Assembly (NCBI GenBank): GCA_946887025.1
Contig: CAMPJY010000047.1
Span: 1-16,260 of the forward strand
Source: an uncultured Salinimicrobium sp.
Lineage (GTDB): Bacteria > Bacteroidota > Bacteroidia > Flavobacteriales > Flavobacteriaceae
DNA length: 16,260 nucleotides
Direction: 5' to 3'
Shown: positions 1 to 5,868 of the stretch, piece by piece
Layout of the letters: each line of letters begins with the position of its first letter
Numbering within the stretch: position 1 is the first letter of the stretch
Position numbers and translations under genes: made by a program
Notes under the pieces: model-generated
Database searches by the model: none
Told to the model about the DNA's origin: nothing
Seen by the model: only the letters and a program-made list of their open reading frames with translations

Positions 1-80
1 ACGGCGGTAAGGAATTTACCTGCATAAAGGATATAGGAAGGCACCAGCAGCTGTTGGACCGGAATCTTGTCTTTACTCAT
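1..80 (-). CDS. N-terminus of an unidentified leftward protein (possible alpha/beta hydrolase)
   Basis: An ATG on the minus strand (complement of 78-80) opens a frame that stays open to the window edge. It gives 26 codons beginning MSKDKIPVQQLLVPSYI. No stop is reached, so only the first part of the gene is visible. A near-consensus -7 element, CATCTTTG, lies about 20 bases upstream of the ATG. The peptide has a hydrophobic stretch (LLVPSYILYAG) but no lysine-rich signal peptide. From memory, the N-terminus resembles that of a flavobacterial alpha/beta hydrolase family, but 26 residues cannot establish this. It is divergent from the M48 protease gene, with 151 bases between the two starts. 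Confidence 0.5.
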   Translation of the reverse strand, partial: MSKDKIPVQQLLVPSYILYAGKFLTA

Positions 81-231
81 GAATTTTAAATTGAAATACA
101 AAGATGCTAACTTTTAATGGAAGCTATTTTTCCCCTGGGTTTAATTTTGGCCTTTTTTTTGTTAAACCTTAATTAAAGAGCTATAAGAGGCTCTGTTCAT
201 TTAGTAACTTTAACACTTTAAAACCTATGAT

Positions 232-1062
232 ATGAAATCTACTAGATCAAAACTTATACTATTCATGAGCGTCTTCCTTTTAGTGGTGGCGTGTAAAGTG
301 AACCCGTTTACAGGGGAAAAGAATTTGAATTTCGTTTCAAATTCCCAAATTTTCCCTGCGTCTTTCGAGCAATATGATCAGATGCTTGCCCAGAGTAACG
401 TGGTTACGGGAACTCCCGAATCAAGAATGCTTGTAGAGGTGGGTAACAAGATTGCGACAGCAGCCAAAAGATATCTGGATGCAAATGGATATCAGGGTTA
501 CCTCGAAGATTACGCCTGGGAGTTCAAGCTGATAAAGGATGACGAAACCGTCAATGCCTGGGCGATGCCCGGAGGGAAGATCGCCTTTTATACCGGAATT
601 CTTCCTATAGCACAAAGTGAGACCGGAGTAGCGGCCATCATGGCCCACGAGGTGGCCCATGCCCTGGCAGATCACGGTGCCCAGCGTATGAGTGCTGCCC
701 AGCTTCAGCAGCTTGGTGCCATCGCCGTTGGAGCTGCAGCCGGAGGAACAAGTCAGCAGACCCAGGAAATTCTGTCGCAGGCCTATGGCCTTGGTACCCA
801 GCTGGGGGTGATGCTGCCATTTAGCCGTAGCCATGAATCAGAGGCAGACCGAATCGGATTGACACTTATGGCCCTTGCAGGTTATAATCCCATGGAAGCT
901 GCGGAATTATGGAAGCGAATGAGTGCAGCCAGCGGAGGGCAGGCCCCACCGGAATTTTTAAGTACTCACCCTTCCAATCAGACCCGGATCAACAATATTG
1001 AAAGATGGGCTCCGGATGCCATTGCGGAAGCTAAAAAATATGGGGTGACCTCGTTCCAATAG
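232..1062 (+). CDS. M48 family zinc metalloprotease, lipoprotein
   Basis: The gene encodes a 276-residue cell-envelope metalloprotease related to the LoiP/BepA/Oma1 branch of peptidase family M48. These proteins act in outer-membrane protein quality control. The N-terminus is a lipoprotein signal: basic start, hydrophobic stretch, then LVVAC with the lipidation cysteine at residue 21. No acidic Bacteroidota surface-export signal follows the cysteine, so a periplasm-facing location is likely. The zinc site is HEVAH at residues 139-143. The third ligand is expected to be Glu202 in ESEAD (202-206), the family's ExxxD motif. The C-terminus has the usual STHPSNQTRI segment, where substrates are positioned in relatives. 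Length and domain order are normal for a single-domain M48 lipoprotein without TPR repeats. It appears to be a single-gene unit: divergent from the gene at 1-80 and closed by a terminator at 1084-1113. The physiological substrate cannot be read from the sequence. Confidence 0.93.
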   Translation: MKSTRSKLILFMSVFLLVVACKVNPFTGEKNLNFVSNSQIFPASFEQYDQMLAQSNVVTGTPESRMLVEVGNKIATAAKRYLDANGYQGYLEDYAWEFKLIKDDETVNAWAMPGGKIAFYTGILPIAQSETGVAAIMAHEVAHALADHGAQRMSAAQLQQLGAIAVGAAAGGTSQQTQEILSQAYGLGTQLGVMLPFSRSHESEADRIGLTLMALAGYNPMEAAELWKRMSAASGGQAPPEFLSTHPSNQTRINNIERWAPDAIAEAKKYGVTSFQ

Positions 1063-1083
1063 AGTTTTATTAATATGCAACGG

Positions 1084-1113
1084 AAAAAGCTGCCCTGAGG
1101 GGTGGCTTTTTTT
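1084..1113 (+). terminator. Rho-independent terminator of the M48 protease gene
   Basis: A 12-bp stem (1084-1095 with 1100-1111, including two adjacent G-T wobbles) closes a 4-base TGAG loop and runs into a T tract ending at 1113. It starts 21 bases after the stop codon of the protease gene. The A-rich left arm could also give a weak tract for the opposite direction, but no leftward gene ends here. Confidence 0.9.
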
Positions 1114-1142
1114 ATGGCCTTTTTGTTCGCGGTTTTTGGAAT

Positions 1143-1207
1143 GCGGGAATCTGGAGATTTCCGCCCGGTTGCGCTCCGATCTGGAGATCGGGCGCAGCAG
1201 CTGCGCC
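1143..1207. repeat. Cluster of three adjacent GC-rich palindromes (REP-like)
   Basis: Three hairpins lie nearly back to back. The first pairs 1143-1152 with 1155-1164. The second pairs 1171-1182 with 1185-1195, with one bulged T. The third pairs 1191-1197 with 1201-1207. The first two share the core ATCTGGAGAT, so the unit is duplicated with divergence. The second and third overlap at 1191-1195 and cannot form together. There is no T tract, so this is not a simple terminator. The composition is much more GC-rich than the surrounding intergenic DNA. The arrangement is like REP/BIME elements, which are often spread by RAYT transposases. No transposase is present here and genome-wide copies cannot be seen from this window. 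Confidence 0.6.
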
Positions 1208-1262
1208 ACCATTAGAATTAAATGTCCTACTTTTATGCTGCCTATTAATTTAATTCATATAA

Positions 1263-2588
1263 ATGAAGCAGCTCCCGAAAGGAAGTAAAAAGCTTATCAA
1301 TGCCTGGGCTTTCTACGACTGGGCCAATTCGGTCTATAGCCTGGTCATTACTTCTGCAGTTTTCCCCATTTTCTATGGGGCCCTCACAATTGTCAAGAAT
1401 GAGCAGGGGGAAATAGTCAGAGATACTGTTCAGCTATTCGGGTTCAGCTTTAACAATGATTCCCTTATCAGCTATGTAACCGCAACCGCCTTCCTGGCCG
1501 TGGCCATCATGTCCCCCTTTTTATCCGGTATCGCAGATTATATTGGGAACAAAAAAAGTTTCCTGAAATTCTTCTGCTACCTCGGAGCGATCTCCTGCAT
1601 CGGACTTTTCTGGTTTAACCTTGAAGAGCTGTGGTTTGGGCTTCTCTGTTATTTCATGGCCCTGATAGGATTTTGGGCGAGTCTGGTATTTTACAATTCC
1701 TACCTGCCCGATATCGCCTATCCTGAACAACAGGACAAGGCCAGTGCCAGAGGTTTTTCCTTTGGCTATATTGGCAGCGTCATTCTCCTGATCCTGTGTC
1801 TTCTGATGATCCTGAAGTTCGAGTGGTTCGGCTTTGAGGATGAAGCTTTCCCCACTCGGCTGTCCTTTGTGCTTACGGGAGTCTGGTGGATCGGGTTCAG
1901 CCAGATCACTTATTATTTCCTTCCAAAGGGAAACAGAAAACAGGCGCTCACCAATGATGTTCTTTTCAACGGGTTCAGGGAGCTTCGGTACATCTGGAAA
2001 TCCTTAAAGCACGATAAGCAGCTTAAGAGATATTTACGGGCATTTTTTGTCTATAGCATGGCGGTACAGACGGTTATGCTGATCGCGACTTATTTTGGGA
2101 TAGAAGAAATTGACTGGAGTGGCCAGGACGCCACCACAGGCCTTATAATAAGCATTCTGCTCATCCAGCTGGTTGCAGTGGCCGGAGCGATGATAACCTC
2201 AAGGGTGGCCTTGAAAATAGGAAATATAAATACTCTGGTGATCATCAACCTGATCTGGATCGGGATCTGTGCATATGCTTTCTTCATTAGCACTCCCGTG
2301 GAATTTTACCTGACTGCAGGTTGTGTTGGTTTGGTAATGGGAGGGATACAGGCGCTTTCGAGATCCACTTATTCCAAAATGTTACCCCCGGAAACCCTTG
2401 ATACTGCCAGCTATTTCAGTTTCTATGACGTCTCCGAGAAAATAGGGATTGTAATAGGAATGCTGCTTTATGGGTTTATTGCCCAGGCAACCGGAAGTAT
2501 ACGTTTTTCGATTCTCTTCCTGATCATATTCTTTGTAATCGGAGTGATCCTTCTTCTAAGGGTGCCTAAAATTTATGACAGGACCTGA
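1263..2588 (+). CDS. MFS transporter, UMF1 / Atg22-like family
   Basis: This is a 441-residue inner-membrane protein with about 12 hydrophobic segments spread over its whole length. The N-terminal motif AWAFYDWANS (residues 14-23), running into a first membrane span, is the hallmark of the UMF1 family. That family is related to the yeast vacuolar amino-acid effluxer Atg22. A conserved segment in the C-terminal half, GGIQALSRSTYSKMLP, also fits. The substrate is not known for most bacterial members and cannot be inferred here; efflux of amino acids or other small solutes is a family-based guess. The ATG at 1263 precedes the first conserved motif by a normal distance, and no Shine-Dalgarno sequence is visible, as usual in this phylum. 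A 7-of-8 match to the -7 element (TACTTTTA, 1228-1235) lies 27 bases before the start. The gene stands alone and converges with the operon that ends at 2676. Confidence 0.92.
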   Translation: MKQLPKGSKKLINAWAFYDWANSVYSLVITSAVFPIFYGALTIVKNEQGEIVRDTVQLFGFSFNNDSLISYVTATAFLAVAIMSPFLSGIADYIGNKKSFLKFFCYLGAISCIGLFWFNLEELWFGLLCYFMALIGFWASLVFYNSYLPDIAYPEQQDKASARGFSFGYIGSVILLILCLLMILKFEWFGFEDEAFPTRLSFVLTGVWWIGFSQITYYFLPKGNRKQALTNDVLFNGFRELRYIWKSLKHDKQLKRYLRAFFVYSMAVQTVMLIATYFGIEEIDWSGQDATTGLIISILLIQLVAVAGAMITSRVALKIGNINTLVIINLIWIGICAYAFFISTPVEFYLTAGCVGLVMGGIQALSRSTYSKMLPPETLDTASYFSFYDVSEKIGIVIGMLLYGFIAQATGSIRFSILFLIIFFVIGVILLLRVPKIYDRT

Positions 2589-2591
2589 TTA

Positions 2592-2661
2592 AAGCTGATG
2601 CGCCTTTACAATTGTGCGAGGGTAGATATTACCTGGCAAAACTGCAAAGGCGCAAAAGCTT
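2592..2661. repeat. Bipartite inverted repeat between convergent genes
   Basis: The left arm is AAGCT-GA-TGCGCCTTT (2592-2607) and the right arm is AAAGGCGCA-AA-AGCTT (2646-2661). Nine plus five base pairs match, with a 2-base internal mismatch and a 38-base spacer. It fills almost all of the gap between the stop of the MFS gene and the stop of the leftward DUF2807 gene. The spacer contains a small hairpin (GGTA-GATAT-TACC). There is no T tract. A bidirectional transcription barrier or a degraded mobile miniature element are both possible. Confidence 0.55.
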
Positions 2662-2675
2662 GTGGCAAGGATATC

Positions 2676-3407
2676 CTATCTACCTGATATGGATCCTGAG
2701 CCGGAAGTTTTAAAATCCTGTTGCTGCGGGTTTCCTGAATAGGTTATGTCACCTGAGCCCGAGACGCGGGATTTAAGGGCTTCCGTGGCATGTACTGCAA
2801 TATCTCCCGATCCGGAGACGGTGGCCTGGACGCGGTTAGCTTTTAATCCTGAAGCATCAATATCCCCGGATCCTGTTACCAGAAATTCCAGTTCCGTAGC
2901 TGCTCCCTCTAGGTCTAAATCCCCTGATCCTACCACCTTTCCCTGTACGCTGTCGGCACTCAGTTTCAGATTTACATCGCCCGATCCTGTAATCTGCACG
3001 GAAAAATTCCCTGCCTTGATCTCATCCGAAGAATTGATGTCTCCTGAACCGGTTAAAGAAACGCCTTCCAGGCTTTCAAAGGGTACTGTAACTACAATGT
3101 CGTAGTCCTTTGAAGGATCGAGATTAATGTCTTCTTCCACGGAAATCTTCAGAGTGCCTCCCTCAACCTCAGTCACAATATATTCCTGAAGATTACTTTC
3201 GGCTTCTATTTTCAGATTTCCTTCGTTACCTGCTACCAGTACAACGTCTATGGACCCCTGAAGATTTACCTCGTCATAATCAGAAACTTTCCTGGTTTCA
3301 GAGGTGTAGTTGCCATTTCCTTCAATTTTTTTGCTGTTGTTCCACCATTGCGCATTGGCCTGAAAACTGAAGGCCAGAAGGCTTAAAATAAAGATTGATT
3401 TTTTCAT
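2676..3407 (-). CDS. Exported head-GIN (DUF2807) repeat protein
   Basis: The gene encodes a 243-residue protein with a clear signal peptide (MKKSIFILSLLAFSFQANA, cleavage expected near residue 19/20). The mature protein begins with aromatic and polar residues. From about residue 45 it follows the Bacteroidota putative auto-transporter adhesin, head-GIN domain pattern (DUF2807). GSGD motifs recur at residues 120, 141, 160, 179, 199 and 217, with a final GSGS at 236. The period is 18-21 residues, which implies a right-handed beta-helix with one GSGD turn per rung. No type IX secretion C-terminal domain, membrane anchor or enzyme motif is visible, so it is probably periplasmic or outer-surface associated. 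The function of the family is unknown. It is the last gene of the ECF operon, starting 26 bases after the stop of the preceding gene. This suggests it is an output or sensor arm of that sigma system. Confidence 0.88.
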   Translation of the reverse strand: MKKSIFILSLLAFSFQANAQWWNNSKKIEGNGNYTSETRKVSDYDEVNLQGSIDVVLVAGNEGNLKIEAESNLQEYIVTEVEGGTLKISVEEDINLDPSKDYDIVVTVPFESLEGVSLTGSGDINSSDEIKAGNFSVQITGSGDVNLKLSADSVQGKVVGSGDLDLEGAATELEFLVTGSGDIDASGLKANRVQATVSGSGDIAVHATEALKSRVSGSGDITYSGNPQQQDFKTSGSGSISGR

Positions 3408-3433
3408 AATAAGAGTTGATTTTTGATTGATAT

Positions 3434-4522
3434 TTAATTTGTGAAAGTGACATTGCCATAAGAGGAGTTTATACTGACCTGAGCTCCGGAATCTTCCTTG
3501 AAATACCCCGCTACATATTCTTCTCCGATTTCCTGGTGCCGCTTATTAACCTCGAATTCCTGCCCGTCGATGCCTTTTATATTACCGTAAGAAGTATCGA
3601 TACTGAACCTAAAGGGACTGCCATTGTCATAGCCGATCTTAATACCGGTGTAATCGCTGGAGATATCCACTTTTTTGGCGCTCTTCATTATCCTGTCGAT
3701 GGAGAGGGAGCCATAGTCCATTCCAAGTTCAACAGAACCGTATACCAGTCCCAGTTTTGTGCCCAGATAATCTCCCCTGCCAATAAGATTGCGGACCTTC
3801 TCTATTTTAATGCTGCCATAGTCACAGTTGAAATTCAGGTTCTCCACTTTTTTGATAGTGGTATCAGTGTAATCCGCTGAAAGCTCAAGGGTAACTGCCT
3901 CCCCCAGGGTAAATTCTGAGTAATCGGCATTGATCTTGCCTTTCTTCATAAAGTCTATCTGGCTGTTTCGGGTATAGTCAAAGCTCAGGCTGTTATTGCT
4001 TCCCAATAGTTCCCCAATAAGCAGTCGGCCATAATCGCAACTTATGTGTGCATTTCCTTCCAGCTTGTCAATACTGATGCCCCCGTAATCGTTTTCTATT
4101 TCCACGTTATTGGTAACGGGAGCCTTCACACGATAATTGATCTCAATGTTTACATTGTTGTTCCCGTTAAAAAGATTGCTCCACCAGGAAGAATCCTCCT
4201 TCTCAAAACGGGTAACTGCCTTAACATTAGAGTTGGAATTGCTGAAGTCGACGTCAATCTCTCTCAGCCTTTCAGTAACCGCTTCCTCATCATTTCCGTT
4301 CGTCTTGATGATGACCTCTATTTCGATCCTGTTTTCATTCCAGGTGGAGATATCGACGTTTCCATAGCTGTTGTCTATTTCCAGTAGGGCATCTTTGGAA
4401 ACCGTAAAGCTCTTGTTGATCTTTTTCTGTTTGGTGATTCTGCCGTTAAAGTCATTTCCGGCAAATCCTGCCAAAGGCAGCATTAGCAATGCCAGGACGA
4501 TATTATAGTAAATTGTTTTCAT
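3434..4522 (-). CDS. Exported DUF4097-like beta-helix repeat protein
   Basis: This is a 362-residue protein with an N-terminal signal peptide (positive start, hydrophobic core LALLMLPLAGFA, cleavage near residue 21). The rest is built from short strands punctuated by recurring [D/S]YG or DYx motifs: NSYGNVDI, NDYGGISI, CDYGRLLI, ADYSEFTL, ADYTDTTI, CDYGSIKI, MDYGSLSI, SDYTGIKI, TSYGNIKG and SSYGNVTF. There are roughly ten repeats. The pattern matches DUF4097/DUF4098-like adhesin-type beta-helix proteins. No catalytic motif is seen, and a cell-envelope location is inferred. The start overlaps the 3' end of the probable anti-sigma gene by 20 bases, indicating co-translation. It precedes the DUF2807 gene and has a similar rung-like architecture with a different turn motif, so the two exported proteins may act together. 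Confidence 0.82.
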   Translation of the reverse strand: MKTIYYNIVLALLMLPLAGFAGNDFNGRITKQKKINKSFTVSKDALLEIDNSYGNVDISTWNENRIEIEVIIKTNGNDEEAVTERLREIDVDFSNSNSNVKAVTRFEKEDSSWWSNLFNGNNNVNIEINYRVKAPVTNNVEIENDYGGISIDKLEGNAHISCDYGRLLIGELLGSNNSLSFDYTRNSQIDFMKKGKINADYSEFTLGEAVTLELSADYTDTTIKKVENLNFNCDYGSIKIEKVRNLIGRGDYLGTKLGLVYGSVELGMDYGSLSIDRIMKSAKKVDISSDYTGIKIGYDNGSPFRFSIDTSYGNIKGIDGQEFEVNKRHQEIGEEYVAGYFKEDSGAQVSINSSYGNVTFTN

Positions 4523-5060
4523 GGGGTGTAATTTTTAGGGTATTAATGTTGTTTACTTTCTCAAGGACCTGGTTCAGCAGGTCGATACGTTTCTGAAAAT
4601 TGCTGATCATCGCATAGATGACCCGCTGATCCTGCCCGCTCTTAACCAGGTCGGTCTTTAATCTGGTGTAATCATTTTCAAGGATCTCCAGCTGCTTAAG
4701 GGCGTCCTGAATAATGGCCTCGGTCTCAGGAGTTTTCTCCTGCTCCAGGTGGTACAGCTCCTTTTTAATGACAGAAGCATAAAAATCCTGTGTTTCTGCC
4801 ATCTCTGAAGATACACTTGCGAGTTCCCCCTGGTTTTTCAGGTTTGGATCAAACACTCCTCCGAAAAGGATCACGGCTACCAGAAAGCAGGCAGCTACCG
4901 CCAACCAGGGAAGCCATAAGGGAATGATTCCCGAAGATTTCACCTTTTTCTTTGAGCCGCCTCCCAGTTTCTCTTCAAACCTTTGCTGATGGCCTGCTTT
5001 CGGCTCTGCTACATCAAAGTCCAGTGCCTGGAATAGTTCTTCTAATTCGTCAGTTTTCAT
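4503..5060 (-). CDS. One-pass membrane protein, probable anti-sigma factor
   Basis: This is a 185-residue protein with one strong membrane segment at about residues 45-69 (IIPLWLPWLAVAACFLVAVI and following). The N-terminal 44 residues are charged and predicted cytoplasmic. They include HQQRFEEKL (24-32), which resembles the HxxRFxxKL motif common in Bacteroidota anti-sigma-like proteins. The C-terminal 115 residues are periplasmic, highly charged and heptad-like, so a long helix or coiled coil is likely. There is no HxxxCxxC zinc-binding anti-sigma motif. The call rests mainly on context: its start overlaps the stop of the ECF sigma gene by ATGA, and its end overlaps the next gene by 20 bases. 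Inference: it holds the sigma factor at the membrane and senses an envelope signal through the coiled-coil domain. It could also be a structural component unrelated to sigma control. Confidence 0.75.
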   Translation of the reverse strand: MKTDELEELFQALDFDVAEPKAGHQQRFEEKLGGGSKKKVKSSGIIPLWLPWLAVAACFLVAVILFGGVFDPNLKNQGELASVSSEMAETQDFYASVIKKELYHLEQEKTPETEAIIQDALKQLEILENDYTRLKTDLVKSGQDQRVIYAMISNFQKRIDLLNQVLEKVNNINTLKITPHENNLL

Positions 5061-5611
5061 AGGGCTTCAATTTTTTTTCTTAGACTTTCTTTTGCTCTGG
5101 AAATGGTCGTCCTGCAGTTGGCATAGGAGATATCGAGTATATCACAGATCTCCTCGTGATCGTAACCTTCTATTAAATGAAGGGTCAGGGCTATTCTGTA
5201 ATTTTCCTTCAGGTCATCCATGGCCTTCAGCAATTTCCGGACTTTTGGATTCTGTACTTCCTCCTCCCGGTCGATGCCAATTCCGTCATCTTCAGCGTAC
5301 TTCAGTTGGTCCGTATACGCAACCTCCTGATATTTCAGGGTCTTGTTGTAGTTATTGATGCTTTTGTTTACAACAATCTTCTTCAGCCATGCCCCGAAAG
5401 TGGAGGTTCCCTGAAAGGAATCCAGTTTGGTAAATGCGTTGAGGAAAGACTCCTGCATAATGTCTTCTGCCTCGGCTTCATGTTTAACAATACGTAAAGA
5501 TGTATTATACATGGCTTTGTAATATTTGTTGTAAATTACCATTTGGGCCCGCTGATCCCCAATTCGGCATTTTTCCAAAAGCTCTTCAATATGTGTGGTG
5601 GTTAGTGTCAA
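5057..5611 (-). CDS. RNA polymerase sigma factor, ECF subfamily
   Basis: This is a 184-residue extracytoplasmic-function sigma factor. Region 2 spans about residues 22-92, with YYKAMYNTSLRIVKHEAEAEDIMQ for core binding and -10 recognition and TFGAWLKKIVVN for DNA melting. Region 4 spans about 125-180, with a helix-turn-helix around HEEICDILDISYANCRTTIS. The linker is acidic, and no extra domain is present. The only usable start in frame is TTG at 5611, because an in-frame stop lies four codons upstream and the next ATG is inside conserved region 2. It is the first gene of a four-gene leftward operon (sigma, probable anti-sigma, two exported repeat proteins) and is divergent from lon. The inferred role is to sense a cell-envelope condition and transcribe its own operon and other targets. 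Confidence 0.93.
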   Translation of the reverse strand: MTLTTTHIEELLEKCRIGDQRAQMVIYNKYYKAMYNTSLRIVKHEAEAEDIMQESFLNAFTKLDSFQGTSTFGAWLKKIVVNKSINNYNKTLKYQEVAYTDQLKYAEDDGIGIDREEEVQNPKVRKLLKAMDDLKENYRIALTLHLIEGYDHEEICDILDISYANCRTTISRAKESLRKKIEAL

Positions 5612-5629
5612 AGTATTGATGCTTTACAT

Positions 5630-5637
5630 TAAAGATA
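5630..5637 (-). promoter_or_regulatory. Possible -7 promoter element of the ECF operon
   Basis: On the minus strand the sequence reads TATCTTTA, 7 of 8 bases of the Bacteroidota element TAnnTTTG. It lies 18 bases upstream of the TTG start of the sigma gene. No -33 TTG is found at the usual distance. If it is used, the transcript leader would be only about a dozen bases. An autoregulated ECF-type promoter elsewhere in 5640-5800 is equally possible. Confidence 0.35.
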
Positions 5638-5797
5638 TCAGCTGGATCAAATTGTTACAGTTTCAAGCAAAATATCCTGAATTATTTTTAAAATACGTTG
5701 GCATAACAATTGAATAAGAGCAGGGAAGACCTGCCCTAACTTCTTGGTTTTGGTACTGATAATGGGAGTTTCAGGGCAGATCTAAAGTATAAAAAAT

Positions 5798-5868
5798 AAC
5801 TGTTGTGACAGTTTGACTTAAAAAAAGATATGGCTAGAACGAAATTTACACACCTTGACAGTTTGTCA
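5798..5868. promoter_or_regulatory. Repeated TGACAGTTTG motif and palindromes at the lon start
   Basis: TGACAGTTTG occurs at 5806-5815, just upstream of lon, and again at 5856-5865 inside its first codons, exactly 50 bases apart. The second copy is part of TGACA-GTT-TGTCA (5856-5868). The first is part of AACTGT-TGTG-ACAGTT (5798-5813). Two palindromic sites straddling a start codon are a common operator layout. No TAnnTTTG promoter is visible for lon, so an alternative sigma factor or a stress regulator is possible. The second copy also encodes conserved-looking residues of Lon (LDSLSL), so it may be coincidental. Confidence 0.4.

Noticed and set aside
2746..3105. 119-codon plus-strand frame opposite the DUF2807 gene
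   Set aside because: It is a shadow produced by the regular GSGD codons on the other strand. It lacks a promoter or family match, while the minus-strand protein has a signal peptide and clear repeats.
5720..5779. Alternative hairpins (GCAGG-5-CCTGC, and CTGCCCT/AGGGCAG) between the ECF operon and lon
   Set aside because: They are short stems with no T tract or link to a start codon. They could belong to a regulatory leader, but the evidence is too weak to annotate.
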